64,000 bases of DNA from JADGGV01 sp035715725 (GTDB lineage: Bacteria; Gemmatimonadota; Gemmatimonadetes; Longimicrobiales; RSA9): NCBI GenBank assembly GCA_035715725.1, contig DASTKT010000007.1, positions 1-64,000 of the forward strand, given 5' to 3'. Below the pieces are notes generated by a model. It was given only the letters and a program-made list of their open reading frames with translations, ran no database searches and was not told the origin of the DNA. Below are positions 52,366-61,767 of the stretch, piece by piece; position 1 is the stretch's first letter; each line of letters begins with the position of its first letter. A program made the translations under genes and the position numbers.

Positions 52366-53259
52366 ATGATTCGGAGCATGACCGGCTTCGGCGAGGCCGA
52401 CCGGCCGACGGCCGCGGGGCGCCTGCGCGCCGAGGTCAAGACCGTCAACCACCGCTTCTTCAGCGCGCAGCTGCGCCTGCCGGTCGCGGCCGAGAAGTAC
52501 GAGCCGCTCATCCGCGAGTCGTTGCGGGAGCACCTCCCGCGCGGACACGTCAACTTCTCGCTCCGCCTGGAAGCGGGCGACGGCGCCGCGGCCGGCGCGC
52601 CGGCCCTCCAGCTCGACGAGCCCCGCGCACGCGAGTACGTGCGCGTGCTCCGCGAGATGAAGGACCGGCTCGGCCTCGCCGGCGAGGTCGAGATCGGCCA
52701 CCTCACCGGCCGCCTCGGCGAGCTCATCGTGAACGCGGAGTCGGCGGCGGGCGAGCTCCCCGTCGACGATATCCGCGCCGTGACCGCGGATGCCGCGCGC
52801 GCCGCGCTCGCGCTCCGCGAGATCGAGGGCGCGAAGCTGCGCGCCGACCTCGAGGATCGGCTCCGGGCGATGGAGGCGGCCATGGCCGCCATCGCCGAGC
52901 GCGCCCCGGCGCGCCTCGTCGCCGAGCGGGATCGCCTCCGCGCGGCGATCCAGGCGCTCGCCGGCGACGTCGCCGTCGACGAGGAGCGGCTCGCGCGCGA
53001 GGTCGCGTTCATGGCGGAGCGCTGGGACGTGAACGAGGAGCTGGTCCGGCTGCGCTCCCACATCGAGCTGTTCCGCCAGATGCTCGCGAGCGACGATCCC
53101 GAGCCCGTCGGCAAGCGTCTCGGCTTCCTCGCCCAGGAGATGCACCGCGAGATCAACACGATCGGCTCGAAGGCCAACGACGCGACGATCGAGCACCGGG
53201 TGATCTCGCTGAAGGACGAGCTCGAGCGCCTGCGCGAGCAGATCGAGAACGTCGAGTGA
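52366..53259 (+). CDS. YicC/YloC-family endoribonuclease
   Basis: A 297-residue protein of the YicC family, shown in E. coli and Bacillus to act as an endoribonuclease. The N-terminal MIRSMTGFGEADRP and VKTVNHRFFSAQLRLP are diagnostic, as are the C-terminal FLAQEMHREINTIGSKAND and the final LKDELERLREQIENVE. GGGAGG precedes the start. It overlaps gmk by 4 bp, the usual order yicC-gmk-rpoZ-coaBC. Confidence 0.95.
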   Translation: MIRSMTGFGEADRPTAAGRLRAEVKTVNHRFFSAQLRLPVAAEKYEPLIRESLREHLPRGHVNFSLRLEAGDGAAAGAPALQLDEPRAREYVRVLREMKDRLGLAGEVEIGHLTGRLGELIVNAESAAGELPVDDIRAVTADAARAALALREIEGAKLRADLEDRLRAMEAAMAAIAERAPARLVAERDRLRAAIQALAGDVAVDEERLAREVAFMAERWDVNEELVRLRSHIELFRQMLASDDPEPVGKRLGFLAQEMHREINTIGSKANDATIEHRVISLKDELERLREQIENVE

Positions 53260-53906
53260 GCCTGCGTCCGCGGCCGTTCCCGGTGGTGATCGCCGCGCCG
53301 AGCGGCGCCGGCAAGACGTCCATCGCCCGAGCGCTCGTGGAGCGTAACGCCGACGTGGTCTTCTCCATCTCGGCCACGACCCGCCCGGCCCGGGCGTACG
53401 AGAGAGACGGCATCGACTACCACTTCGTCGACGACCGCGAGTTCGACCGGATGATCGCGGCCGGCGAGCTGGTGGAGTGGGCCGTCGTGCATGGCCACCG
53501 CTACGGCACGCCGGCCGCCGGGATCGCCGCGGCCCTCGAGCGGGGCCAGACGGTCGTCCTCGACATCGACGTGCAGGGCGCTCGGCAGATCCGGGTCGCA
53601 TTCCCCGAGGCGGTCCTCGTGTTCATCCTCCCGCCGTCGGGGGCCGAGCTCGGCCGGCGGCTCGCGGGGCGGGGAAGCGAGGCCGGCCCCGAGCGCATTC
53701 GTCGCCTCAAGAACGCGCGACGGGAACTGCCGGCGGCGGCCGAATTCGACTACATTATCGAGAACGACGACCTCGGGCGTGCCGTGCGCGCGCTGGAGTC
53801 GATCCTCGAGGCGGAGCGGCACCGCTGGCGCCGTTACGAGGACCCGGAAGCCGAGGTGGCTCGGCTTCGCCGCGAGGTCGACGAGATCCTGACCAGGAGC
53901 GAGTAG
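53256..53906 (+). CDS. gmk: Guanylate kinase
   Basis: A 216-residue kinase that converts GMP to GDP. The P-loop is APSGAGKTSIA (about residues 14-24), with the GMP-binding segments SISATTRPARAYERDGIDYH and VEWAVVHGHRYGT, and VVLDIDVQGARQIR as Walker B. Length is normal. The start is GTG 53256, overlapping the yicC stop as GTGA. rpoZ follows immediately. Confidence 0.96.
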   Translation: MSLRPRPFPVVIAAPSGAGKTSIARALVERNADVVFSISATTRPARAYERDGIDYHFVDDREFDRMIAAGELVEWAVVHGHRYGTPAAGIAAALERGQTVVLDIDVQGARQIRVAFPEAVLVFILPPSGAELGRRLAGRGSEAGPERIRRLKNARRELPAAAEFDYIIENDDLGRAVRALESILEAERHRWRRYEDPEAEVARLRREVDEILTRSE

Positions 53907-54125
53907 ATGCGGGTCTTCACACCGATCGAGACGGCGCAGAGGACGGGGAGCAAGTACCTGGGCGTGCTCGTGGCGGCCAAGTACGCGCGCGAGCTCAACG
54001 CGCTGCCGCGCGAGGCGGTCCCGGCCGGACTCGAGAAGAAGCTGACGACGCGGGCGCTCGAGGCGCTCTCCGCCGGCGATATCGAGTTCCAGACGACGAA
54101 GCGGCGCCGCAACAAGGGCGCCTGA
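53907..54125 (+). CDS. rpoZ: RNA polymerase omega subunit
   Basis: A 72-residue omega subunit. KYLGVLVAAKYARELNALPR (about residues 16-35) is the conserved core, corresponding to YxLVLVAAKRARQL in other phyla. It starts directly after the gmk stop. Divergent in sequence but well supported by size and by position between gmk and coaBC. Confidence 0.9.
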   Translation: MRVFTPIETAQRTGSKYLGVLVAAKYARELNALPREAVPAGLEKKLTTRALEALSAGDIEFQTTKRRRNKGA

Positions 54126-54132
54126 GCTCGGC

Positions 54133-55365
54133 ATGGGCGGGGCGGCGCTGGCCCCGCGGCGCCCCTGGAGGGGACGCCGGGTGGTCCTCGGGGTCTCGGG
54201 TGGGATCGCGGCCTACAAGGTCGTGCAGCTTGCCCGGGACCTCACGCTTCTGGGCGCCGAGGTCGACGTCGTCCTGACCCGCGCCGCCCAGGCCTTCGTC
54301 GGCGCCATCACGTTCGAGGCGCTCACCGGCCGTCCCGTCCGCTCCGAGATCCTCGCTCCCGGCTCCGCGCTCGACCACATCCGTCTCGCGCGCGAGGCCG
54401 ACGTCGTCTGCGTCGCGCCGGCCACCGCCGACCTGCTCGCCCGTGCCGCCGCCGGCGAGGCGAGCGACCTGCTGTCCGCGATCCTGCTGGCGACGAACGC
54501 TCCCGTCATCCTGTGTCCGGCCATGAACGACCGGATGTACGCGAACCCCGCGACGCAGGCCAACCTCGAGCGGCTGCGAGGGCGCGCCGGCTTCACGCTG
54601 GTCGGACCCGCTGTCGGACCCCTCGCGTACGGTGAAGGGGAGGGGCCGGGCCGCCTCGAGGATGCGGACGTGATCCTCCAGCACATCGGCCGCGCGCTCG
54701 AGGGGGGGACACCGTTCTCCGGGCGCCGGGTCGTCGTCACCGCCGGGCCCACGCGCGAGCCGTTCGACCCGGTCCGCTTCATCTCCAATCGGTCCTCCGG
54801 CCGCATGGGCTTCGCGCTGGCGGCCGCGGCCTGGCGGCGCGGCGCGGACGTGACGCTCGTCTCCGGCCCGACGGCGCTGCCCGCGCCGCCCGGTCCGACG
54901 GTCGTGCGCGTCGAGACGGCCGCGGACATGGAAGCCGCGGTCCGCGCCGCGCTCCCGGGCGCCGACGCGCTCGTGATGTCCGCGGCCGTCGCCGACTTCC
55001 GCCCCGCGCATCACGCGGCGGCAAAGATCAAGAAGGAGCACGCGCCCGCGGCCATCGAGCTGGAGCGCGCCCCGGACATCCTTCGGGAGACGCGGGATGC
55101 GCGGCCCGCGGGTCTCGCCGTCGTCGGCTTCGCGCTCGAGACCGAGGACGTTCGCGCGAACGCCCGCCGGAAGCTCGAGTCCAAGGATCTCGACCTGATC
55201 GTCCTGAACGACGCGACGGTCCCCGGCGCCGGCTTCGACGTCGACACGAACCAGGTCGTGATCCTGGACCGGGCCGGAGCGGAAGAGGAGCTGCCGCTCA
55301 TGTCCAAGGAGGCTGTCGCCGAGGCGATCCTCGACCGGCTCGCGCCCTTGCTCGGCCGGCGATGA
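54133..55365 (+). CDS. coaBC: Bifunctional CoaBC (PPC decarboxylase / PPC synthetase)
   Basis: A 410-residue enzyme of coenzyme A synthesis. The CoaC half (residues 1-190) is a flavoprotein with VLGVSGGIAAYK, the catalytic His in ALDHIRLA (about residue 77), the substrate motif CPAMNDRMY, and the C-terminal Cys-loop region of the decarboxylase. The CoaB half has VVTAGPTREPFDPVRFI, NRSSGRMG, SAAVADFRP and the catalytic Lys in AAKIKKEH. ATG 54133 is used; a VanR-like upstream start is not present. ATGA overlap with the next gene. Confidence 0.95.
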   Translation: MGGAALAPRRPWRGRRVVLGVSGGIAAYKVVQLARDLTLLGAEVDVVLTRAAQAFVGAITFEALTGRPVRSEILAPGSALDHIRLAREADVVCVAPATADLLARAAAGEASDLLSAILLATNAPVILCPAMNDRMYANPATQANLERLRGRAGFTLVGPAVGPLAYGEGEGPGRLEDADVILQHIGRALEGGTPFSGRRVVVTAGPTREPFDPVRFISNRSSGRMGFALAAAAWRRGADVTLVSGPTALPAPPGPTVVRVETAADMEAAVRAALPGADALVMSAAVADFRPAHHAAAKIKKEHAPAAIELERAPDILRETRDARPAGLAVVGFALETEDVRANARRKLESKDLDLIVLNDATVPGAGFDVDTNQVVILDRAGAEEELPLMSKEAVAEAILDRLAPLLGRR

Positions 55366-56258
55366 CGCTCGACCGTGCGCTCCTCGCGCGCTACCTCCGG
55401 CAGCGGGCGGAGCTCGCCGGACCGGAGCTCCTCCTCGACGAGCTGACGGCCGAGGAGCTCGTCCGCCTGCTGGCCGGGGACGCGGCGCGCGGAGCGACGG
55501 CTCCGGTGTCGGCGGCGGACGCGAAGGCGGCCCTGCGCGAGATGCTGGGCGGCGGCGACGCCGCAGGCCGCGGACCCCGGCCCGGCCCGACGCCCCGCCC
55601 ATCCGATCGTCCAGCCGCTCCCCGGCCGCCGGCCGCTCCCGTCGCCGCCTCGGCCCGGCCCGCCGGCCCCACCGCCGCGGACGATCGCGGCCGGGCCGAC
55701 GTCGCCGCCGCGCTGGCCGCACTGAAGGACGAGGTCGCGGTCTGCGGCCGGTGCCGGCTGGCGCAGGGCCGCACCCAGGCGGTCTTCGGCGAGGGTAACC
55801 CGCTGGCGGAGCTGGTGGTCGTGGGGGAGGCGCCGGGCCAGGAGGAGGACCGGACCGGCCGCCCCTTCGTCGGGCCGGCCGGCAAGCTCCTGGACCGTCT
55901 GCTGATGAGCGCGGGCTTCCCGCGTCGCGACGTCTACATCTGCAACGTGCTCAAGAGCCGGCCACCGAACAACCGGAACCCCCAGCCGGATGAGATCGCG
56001 GCGTGCACGCCGTGGCTGCGTCGGCAGCTCGAGCTGATCCGGCCGAAGGTGCTGCTGGCGGTCGGCAAGTTCGCCGCGCAGCACCTCGCCGGGAGCGAGG
56101 AGAGCATCGGCCGGCTGCGCGGCCGCGTCCTCAGCTACGAGGGGATTCCCCTCGTCGTCTCGTACCACCCCGCCTTCCTGCTCCGGAGCCCGCAATGGAC
56201 CCGGACGGCCTGGCAGGACTTCCAGCTCGCCCGCAAGGTGCTCGATGAACAGGCCTAG
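55362..56258 (+). CDS. Family 4 uracil-DNA glycosylase
   Basis: A 298-residue iron-sulphur glycosylase that removes uracil from DNA. The first 110 residues form a helical segment and a Pro/Ala/Arg-rich linker. The catalytic domain has paired Cys (VCGRCRLAQGRT) for the 4Fe-4S cluster with another Cys in EIAACTPWLRR. Active-site motif A is VGEAPGQEEDRTGRPFVGPAG and motif B is VVSYHPAFLLR (split here as SYHPA). Thermophile-type family 4 enzymes share these. It overlaps coaBC by 4 bp and dnaB by 14 bp. Confidence 0.93.
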   Translation: MTLDRALLARYLRQRAELAGPELLLDELTAEELVRLLAGDAARGATAPVSAADAKAALREMLGGGDAAGRGPRPGPTPRPSDRPAAPRPPAAPVAASARPAGPTAADDRGRADVAAALAALKDEVAVCGRCRLAQGRTQAVFGEGNPLAELVVVGEAPGQEEDRTGRPFVGPAGKLLDRLLMSAGFPRRDVYICNVLKSRPPNNRNPQPDEIAACTPWLRRQLELIRPKVLLAVGKFAAQHLAGSEESIGRLRGRVLSYEGIPLVVSYHPAFLLRSPQWTRTAWQDFQLARKVLDEQA

Positions 56259-57639
56259 CTTCGGCGTCTCCGCCGGAGTCGTCACCCTCCCCGCACCGGA
56301 CCGGCAGCCCCCCTACGCCGCCGAGGCCGAGCTGAGCGTGCTCGGCGGCATGCTCATCGATGGCGACGCGGTGGCCAAGGCCATCGAGATCGTCGACGAG
56401 TCGTCGTTCTACCGCGAGGCCAACCGGCGCATCTTCCGGGCGATGGCGCGGCTGTTCCAGCGCGGCGAGGTGATCGATCCGGTCACCGTCAGCGAGGAGC
56501 TGAAGAAGACCGACGAGCTCGATTCCGTCGGCGGGATGGCGTATCTCGCCGAGCTGCTCGACGCCGTGCCCACGGCGGCGAACGTCGAGTACCATGCGCG
56601 CATCGTGCGCGAGCGGGCGCTGCTGCGGAAGCTGATCGAGGCGTCGTCGCAGATCATCCGCGACTCCTACGACATCGGCGAGAAGAGCGTCGAGCAGATC
56701 CTGGACGAGGCCGAGCAGCGGATCTTCCACGTCGCGCAGGCCCACGACCGCGAAGGCTTCGTCTGGATCAAGAAGATCCTCTACTCGGCGTTCGAGCAGA
56801 TCGAGCAGTGGCAATCGGCGAAGGGCGGGATCACCGGCGTGGCCACCGGCTTCCCGGACCTGGACCAGATGACCGGTGGCTTCCAGCGCGGCGACCTGGT
56901 CATCATCGCCGCGCGGCCATCCATGGGGAAGACGTCGCTGGTCACGGGGATGGCGTTGCACGCGGCCATCGCGCACCAGGTGCCCGTCGCCATCTTCTCG
57001 CTCGAGATGTCGAAGGACCAGATCGTCCAGCGCATGCTCTGCCACGAGGCGCTCGTCGACCTCGGCAGCCTGCGTCGCGGCCGCCTCTCCGACGACGACT
57101 TCGTCCGCCTCGCCCAGGCCGCCGGCCACCTCAACACGGCGCCGATCTGGATCGACGAGACGGGTGGGATCAGCGCCCTCGAGACGCGCGCCAAGGCGCG
57201 GCGGCTCAAGGCCGACCAGCCGAACCTCGGCCTCATCATCATCGACTACATCCAGCTCATGGGCGGCAACGGCAAGTCGGAGAACCGCCAGCAGGAGGTC
57301 TCGGAGATCAGCCGCTCCCTCAAGGGTCTGGCGAAGGAGCTGGATGTCCCGATCATCGCACTCTCCCAGCTCTCCCGCGCGCCGGAGCAGCGCACCGACC
57401 ATCGGCCGCAGCTCTCCGACCTCCGCGAGTCCGGCGCCATCGAGCAGGATGCCGATCTGGTCATGTTCCTGTACCGCGCGGAGCGTTACATGACCGAGCA
57501 GGAGGCCGAGGAGAAGAACGTCGTTGGGCACTCCGAGCTGATCGTGGCCAAGCAGCGCAACGGGCCCACCGGCGTCGTGAACCTCTTTTTCCGCAAGGCG
57601 AGTACGCGCTTCGAGTCGATGTCGCTGCGCGAAGGGTGA
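56245..57639 (+). CDS. dnaB: Replicative DNA helicase DnaB
   Basis: A 464-residue hexameric helicase for fork unwinding. The N-terminal domain (residues 20-130) has AAEAELSVLGGMLIDGDAV and the usual NVEYHARIVRERALLR. The RecA-like domain has Walker A in IIAARPSMGKTSL (about residues 221-233), IFSLEMSKDQIVQRML, Walker B in LIIIDYIQLM and the sensor IALSQLSRAPEQR, ending in VAKQRNGPTG. No intein is present. The overlap with the glycosylase gene makes co-transcription likely. Confidence 0.97.
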   Translation: MNRPSFGVSAGVVTLPAPDRQPPYAAEAELSVLGGMLIDGDAVAKAIEIVDESSFYREANRRIFRAMARLFQRGEVIDPVTVSEELKKTDELDSVGGMAYLAELLDAVPTAANVEYHARIVRERALLRKLIEASSQIIRDSYDIGEKSVEQILDEAEQRIFHVAQAHDREGFVWIKKILYSAFEQIEQWQSAKGGITGVATGFPDLDQMTGGFQRGDLVIIAARPSMGKTSLVTGMALHAAIAHQVPVAIFSLEMSKDQIVQRMLCHEALVDLGSLRRGRLSDDDFVRLAQAAGHLNTAPIWIDETGGISALETRAKARRLKADQPNLGLIIIDYIQLMGGNGKSENRQQEVSEISRSLKGLAKELDVPIIALSQLSRAPEQRTDHRPQLSDLRESGAIEQDADLVMFLYRAERYMTEQEAEEKNVVGHSELIVAKQRNGPTGVVNLFFRKASTRFESMSLREG

Positions 57640-57695
57640 GCGCCGGCGCCGCGGAAGCGCCGTAACCCGCCGTGCCGGCGGGGGTATTCTACGCC

Positions 57696-59081
57696 ATGGC
57701 GAAGCTCAAGACGGTCTTTTTCTGCACCGAGTGCGGCAACGAGACGCTGCGGTGGCAGGGGCAGTGCCCCGCCTGCCAGGCGTGGAATACGCTCGTCGAG
57801 GAGCCGCAGGGTCGGCGGCGCGCCCGGGCCGGCGGCGCCGGCGCGGCTGCGCGCCCGGCTGCCGGCGGCGAGCGCGCGGCCACGCCGGTCCGCCTCGGCG
57901 ACGTCGTCGGTGCGGAGACGCTTCGCTGGACGAGCGGCCTCGGCGAGTTCGACTACGTGCTGGGCGGCGGCGTGGTACCCGGCTCCCTCGTCCTCGTGGG
58001 CGGCGAGCCCGGGGTGGGGAAGAGCACGATCCTCCTCCAGGTGGCGGCGCGGCTGCATGCGCACGGCGAGGGCACGCTGTACGTCTCGGGGGAGGAGTCC
58101 GCGGCGCAGGTGCGCCTGCGCGCCGACCGTCTCGAGGGCGGCGCCGGGGACGTCGTCTTCCTGGGCGAGACCGAGCTGGAGCCGATCCTCGAGCGTGCCG
58201 CCCAGCTCGGGCCGGCCGTGCTCTTCGTCGATTCCATCCAGACCGTCTACACGGCCGAGATCGAGGGCGCGCCCGGCAACGTCAGCCAGGTCCGCGAGTG
58301 CGCGGCCCGCCTTCAGCGCTTCGCGAAGGAGACCGGCACGGCGGTCTTCCTCGTCGGCCACGTGACCAAGGGCGGCATGGTCGCCGGGCCGAAGACGCTC
58401 GAGCACATCGTCGACACCGTGCTCTACTTCGAGGGCGGCGCGAACCTCGACCACCGCGTGCTGCGGGCCACGAAGAACCGCTTCGGCGGCGTCGACGAGA
58501 TCGGCGTCTTCCGCATGACGGTCCGGGGGCTCGAGCCGGTCTCCAACCCCTCGGAGCTCTTCCTCGGCGAGCGCACCCGGGGCGTGAGCGGCACGGCGGT
58601 CGTCGCCACCATGGAGGGCACGCGCCCGCTGCTCGTCGAGGTGCAGGGCCTGTGCACGAAGACGACGTACGGCGCCCCGCAGCGCGTCGCCACCGGCTTC
58701 GACCGGCAGCGGCTCGCGCTGCTCCTCGCGGTGCTCGAGAAGCGCGCCGGCATCGCGTTCGGCCAGCTCGACGTCTTCCTGAACGTCGTCGGCGGCGTGC
58801 GCATCGTGGAGACCGCCGCCGACCTGGCCGTCGCCGCGGCACTCGCCTCCAGCGTCTTCGACCGCGAGCTCCCGGGCGACGCCGTCTTCCTCGGCGAGAT
58901 CGGCCTCGGCGGTGAGCTGCGTGCCGTCGGCCAGGTCGAGCGCCGCCTGGCGGAGGCCGCCCGGATGGGGTTCGCGCAGGCGTTCGTGCCGCGCCGCGCC
59001 ATCCCGCCGCGGCCGCCGCAGGGGATTCGGCTCGTGCCGCTCGAGGACGTCCGCGCCCTCGTGGAGATGCTGTTCCGGTGA
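57696..59081 (+). CDS. radA: DNA repair protein RadA
   Basis: A 461-residue RecA-like branch-migration helicase. The N-terminal zinc finger is CTECG...CPACQAW. Walker A is VGGEPGVGKSTILLQVA (about residues 100-116), and the RadA hallmark is KNRFGGVDEIGVF. The C-terminal Lon-like domain is present (VFLNVVGGVRIVETAADLAV, then FLGEIGLGGELR). ATG 57696 is used; a TATTCT box ends 5 bp before it, so transcription may start at the codon. No ribosome-binding site is visible. GTGA overlap with ispD. Confidence 0.95.
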   Translation: MAKLKTVFFCTECGNETLRWQGQCPACQAWNTLVEEPQGRRRARAGGAGAAARPAAGGERAATPVRLGDVVGAETLRWTSGLGEFDYVLGGGVVPGSLVLVGGEPGVGKSTILLQVAARLHAHGEGTLYVSGEESAAQVRLRADRLEGGAGDVVFLGETELEPILERAAQLGPAVLFVDSIQTVYTAEIEGAPGNVSQVRECAARLQRFAKETGTAVFLVGHVTKGGMVAGPKTLEHIVDTVLYFEGGANLDHRVLRATKNRFGGVDEIGVFRMTVRGLEPVSNPSELFLGERTRGVSGTAVVATMEGTRPLLVEVQGLCTKTTYGAPQRVATGFDRQRLALLLAVLEKRAGIAFGQLDVFLNVVGGVRIVETAADLAVAAALASSVFDRELPGDAVFLGEIGLGGELRAVGQVERRLAEAARMGFAQAFVPRRAIPPRPPQGIRLVPLEDVRALVEMLFR

Positions 59082-59761
59082 GTCGCGCCGCGGTCATCGT
59101 CGCGGCCGGCGGCGCCGGGCATCGCATGGGCGGCGTGCGCAAGCAGTACCTCGAGCTGGCCGGCGTCCCCGTGCTCGCGTGGGCGCTCCGGCCGTTCCTC
59201 GAGCACCCGGCCGTGGAATGGGCGGTCGTCGCGCTGCCGGCCGAGGACGCGGTCGACCCGCCGGCGTGGCTCACCGGGATGGATCCTCGCATCCTCGTCG
59301 TCGCGGGCGGCGTCGAGCGCACGCACTCCGTGCGGAACGCGCTCGAGGCCGTGCCGCCCGAAGCCGACGTCGTCCTCGTCCACGACGCGGCGCGCCCGCT
59401 GGTCACGCTCGAGATCGTGGAGCGCACGCTTGCCGCCGCCAGCCGCGGACTCTCCGCCGTGGCCGGCGTGCCGCCGGTCGACACGATCAAGGTGGTCGAC
59501 CGCGACGGCCTGGTGCGCGCCACGCCGGAGCGCGGCGGCCTGCGCAGCGCGCAGACGCCGCAGGCGTTCCCGCGGGCGGTGCTGGTCGAGGCGCACCGGC
59601 GCGCCGCGATGGAGGGCCTGACCGCCACCGACGACGCCGCGCTCGTCGAGCGCTACGGCGGCGACGTCGTCGTCGTCGAAGGCTCGCCGGAGAACCTGAA
59701 GGTGACCGGCCCGCTCGACGTGCGGCTCGCCGAGGCGATCCTGCGGGCCCGCGGCGCATGA
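59078..59761 (+). CDS. ispD: 2-C-methyl-D-erythritol 4-phosphate cytidylyltransferase
   Basis: A 227-residue enzyme of the MEP isoprenoid pathway. The CTP-binding loop is IVAAGGAGHRMGGVRKQYLE (residues 7-26), with VHDAARPLV and PPVDTIKVVD, and SAQTPQAFPRAVL for the active site; the final EGSPENLKVTGPLD is characteristic. The start is GTG 59078, overlapping radA as GTGA. ispF, often adjacent, is not in the window. Confidence 0.95.
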   Translation: MSRAAVIVAAGGAGHRMGGVRKQYLELAGVPVLAWALRPFLEHPAVEWAVVALPAEDAVDPPAWLTGMDPRILVVAGGVERTHSVRNALEAVPPEADVVLVHDAARPLVTLEIVERTLAAASRGLSAVAGVPPVDTIKVVDRDGLVRATPERGGLRSAQTPQAFPRAVLVEAHRRAAMEGLTATDDAALVERYGGDVVVVEGSPENLKVTGPLDVRLAEAILRARGA

Positions 59762-60420
59762 GCGGCGTCCGTGTCGTGCCGTTCCGCACTCCCGAGGAGC
59801 GGGCGCGGAGCGTCGGAAGCGTGGCCGGGCACTTGCATGCCGGCGGCCTCGTCGCATACCCGACCGAGACCGTCTACGGCTTCGGCTGCCTGCTCCGCCG
59901 CGAGGCGCTGGCGCGGCTCGCCGCGCTGAAGGAGCGGGACGAGCGCAAGCCGTTCCTCCTCCTGGTCCGGTCGGCCGCGGACGTCGATGGAGCGACCTGG
60001 ACCGATTCCGCCCGACGCCTCGCCGAGGCGTTCTGGCCCGGCCCGCTGACGCTCGCGCTCGCCGCCCGCCCCGGCCGCTATCCGCCGGCCGTGGTCGGAC
60101 CGGAAGGCACCGTGGCGGTGCGCTCGTCCCCGCACCCGGCGGTGCGGGACCTGCTCTCGGCGCTCGGCGAGCCGCTGACCTCGACAAGCGCGAACCGGCG
60201 CGGGGAGCCGAGCGCGCTGGACGCGGAGACCGCGCGCCGGGCGGCCGAGGCGCTCGGCGCCGGCGAGGAGCTCCTCGTGCTGGATGGCGGCACGCTCCCC
60301 GCCTCGCCGCCCTCGACGCTCGTGGACGCCTCGTTAGCCACACCAAGGATTCTGCGGCGTGGAGCGCTGTCGGTCGACACGCTCCGTGCCGTGCTGCCGG
60401 AGATCGATGATGGAGCGTGA
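59758..60420 (+). CDS. tsaC: Threonylcarbamoyl-AMP synthase
   Basis: A 220-residue YrdC-domain enzyme making the precursor for t6A in tRNA. GGLVAYPTETVYGFGCLL (residues 29-46) and RDERKPFLLLV are family marks, with FWPGPLTLAL and LTSTSANRRGEPS further on. It is longer than E. coli TsaC but lacks the extra Sua5 domain. ATG 59758 overlaps ispD by 4 bp. It is followed by a low-molecular-weight phosphatase, the same order as ywlC-ywlE in Bacillus. Confidence 0.92.
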   Translation: MSGVRVVPFRTPEERARSVGSVAGHLHAGGLVAYPTETVYGFGCLLRREALARLAALKERDERKPFLLLVRSAADVDGATWTDSARRLAEAFWPGPLTLALAARPGRYPPAVVGPEGTVAVRSSPHPAVRDLLSALGEPLTSTSANRRGEPSALDAETARRAAEALGAGEELLVLDGGTLPASPPSTLVDASLATPRILRRGALSVDTLRAVLPEIDDGA

Positions 60421-60913
60421 GCAGTCCGGCTCGCCGGGCGTGCCGACGACCTACAACCTGCTCTTCGTCTGCACGGGCAACACGTGCCGGAGCCCGATGG
60501 CCGCGGCCATCGCCCGGCGCGCCCTGGCGGACCGCGGCTGGAACCACGTCGCCGTGGCGTCGGCGGGCCTGGGCGCGGCCTACGGCGCGCCGGCGTCGGA
60601 GAACGCCGTGCGCGTCCTCGCGGAACGGGGGATGGACCTCTCGGACCACAGCTCCCGGCCGCTCACGCCCGAGCTGGTCGACTGGGCGGACCTGATCCTC
60701 GCCATGAGTCCGGCCCATCTGTACGGGGTCGCGGAGCTGGGTGGCGCCGCCAAGTCCGCCATGCTCACGGATTTCATGGAAGGCGAGCGCCTCGGGGAGC
60801 CCGTCGTCGATCCATTCGGCGCGGACGAGCAGGTCTACCGCGTCACCCTGCGCCAGATCGAGGAGGCCGTCGAGGGGATCCTCCAGCGGCTGGAGCCCAT
60901 CCTGGCGCCCTGA
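60407..60913 (+). CDS. Low-molecular-weight protein-tyrosine phosphatase family
   Basis: A 168-residue phosphatase. The active-site loop is FVCTGNTCRSPMA (C-x5-R, about residues 21-33) and the general-acid Asp is in VVDPFGADEQVY (about residue 132). In Bacillus the relative YwlE is an arginine phosphatase; its loop has Thr after the Cys (CTGNTCRS), as here, which makes a protein-arginine phosphatase possible. Activity is unproven. Two in-frame ATGs (60407 and 60410) lie inside the end of tsaC. Confidence 0.9.
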   Translation: MMEREQSGSPGVPTTYNLLFVCTGNTCRSPMAAAIARRALADRGWNHVAVASAGLGAAYGAPASENAVRVLAERGMDLSDHSSRPLTPELVDWADLILAMSPAHLYGVAELGGAAKSAMLTDFMEGERLGEPVVDPFGADEQVYRVTLRQIEEAVEGILQRLEPILAP

Positions 60914-60921
60914 TCCGCACC

Positions 60922-61767
60922 GTGCCCGAGATCACCGCCGCCACCCGCCTCGTGGCTCTCCTGGGCGATCCCGTCGCCCACTCGCTCTCGCCACGTATCC
61001 AGAACGCCGCGTTCCGCGCCGCCGGCGTGGACGGCGTGTACGTCGGTCTGCGCTGCGATGCCGAGCACGCCCCCGCGCTGCTCCGGGCCATCGCGCGCTC
61101 CGGCGGCGCGGGCAACGTGACCGTCCCCCACAAGCAGCTCGCCGCGCGCACGATCGAGGCGCCGACCCCGGCCGTGGAGCGCACCGGCGCGTGCAACACG
61201 TTCTGGCTCGAGGATGGGCGGATCCATGGCGACAATACGGACGTGGCCGGCTTCGTCGCCGCGGCCCGGGCGCTCGTGGGGCCGCTCGTCGGCGCGCGCG
61301 TCCTCCTGCTCGGCGCCGGCGGCGCCGCGCGGGCCGTCCTCTGCGCGCTCCTCGACGCCCGCGCCGACTCCGTTCTCGTCCTGAACCGCTCCACCGCGCG
61401 GGCCGAGGAGCTGCGGGCCGCGTTCGATGCCTCCGGGCGCCGCGTCCAGGTCGCCGCCGACGCCGACATCCTCCGCCGCGAAGGCTTCGACCTCGTCGTC
61501 AACGCCACCAGTCTCGGCCTCCACGAGACGGACGCGGACCCCGTCGATCTGCGCCGGATCCTTCGCGTCGGCGCCGTCCTCGACCTGGTCTACGCACCTG
61601 GCGGAACCGCCTGGGTCCGGCACGCCCGGGAGCTTGGCCTGACGGTCTCCGACGGGCTCGAGATGCTCCTGCACCAGGGCGCCGCCGCCTTCGAGCGGTG
61701 GTGGAGACAGCCCGCGCCCGTGGACACGATGCGAGCCGCGCTCGCCGAAACGCGCGTCGAGGTCTGA
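60922..61767 (+). CDS. aroE: Shikimate dehydrogenase
   Basis: A 281-residue NADPH enzyme of aromatic amino acid synthesis. The substrate domain has GDPVAHSLSPRIQNAAF (SxS motif), NVTVPHK with the catalytic Lys, and GDNTDVAGF. The cofactor domain has LLLGAGGAARAVLCALL and the NADP-type NRSTARAEEL. NATSLGL and DGLEMLLHQGAAAFERW near the end are typical. The start is GTG 60922, the only good start before the SxS motif, 8 bp after the phosphatase stop. Confidence 0.94.
   Translation: MPEITAATRLVALLGDPVAHSLSPRIQNAAFRAAGVDGVYVGLRCDAEHAPALLRAIARSGGAGNVTVPHKQLAARTIEAPTPAVERTGACNTFWLEDGRIHGDNTDVAGFVAAARALVGPLVGARVLLLGAGGAARAVLCALLDARADSVLVLNRSTARAEELRAAFDASGRRVQVAADADILRREGFDLVVNATSLGLHETDADPVDLRRILRVGAVLDLVYAPGGTAWVRHARELGLTVSDGLEMLLHQGAAAFERWWRQPAPVDTMRAALAETRVEV

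Noticed and set aside
50308..53601. A 1097-codon minus-strand open frame opposite the TonB-like, yicC and gmk genes
   Set aside because: Same reason: Arg/Ala/Gly-rich shadow of certain genes on the other strand with no domain signature.
57660..57695. Full sigma-70-type promoter for radA
   Set aside because: Only the -10 box (TATTCT) is convincing; the -35 region (GTAACC) is weak, so it is mentioned in the radA entry and not listed separately.
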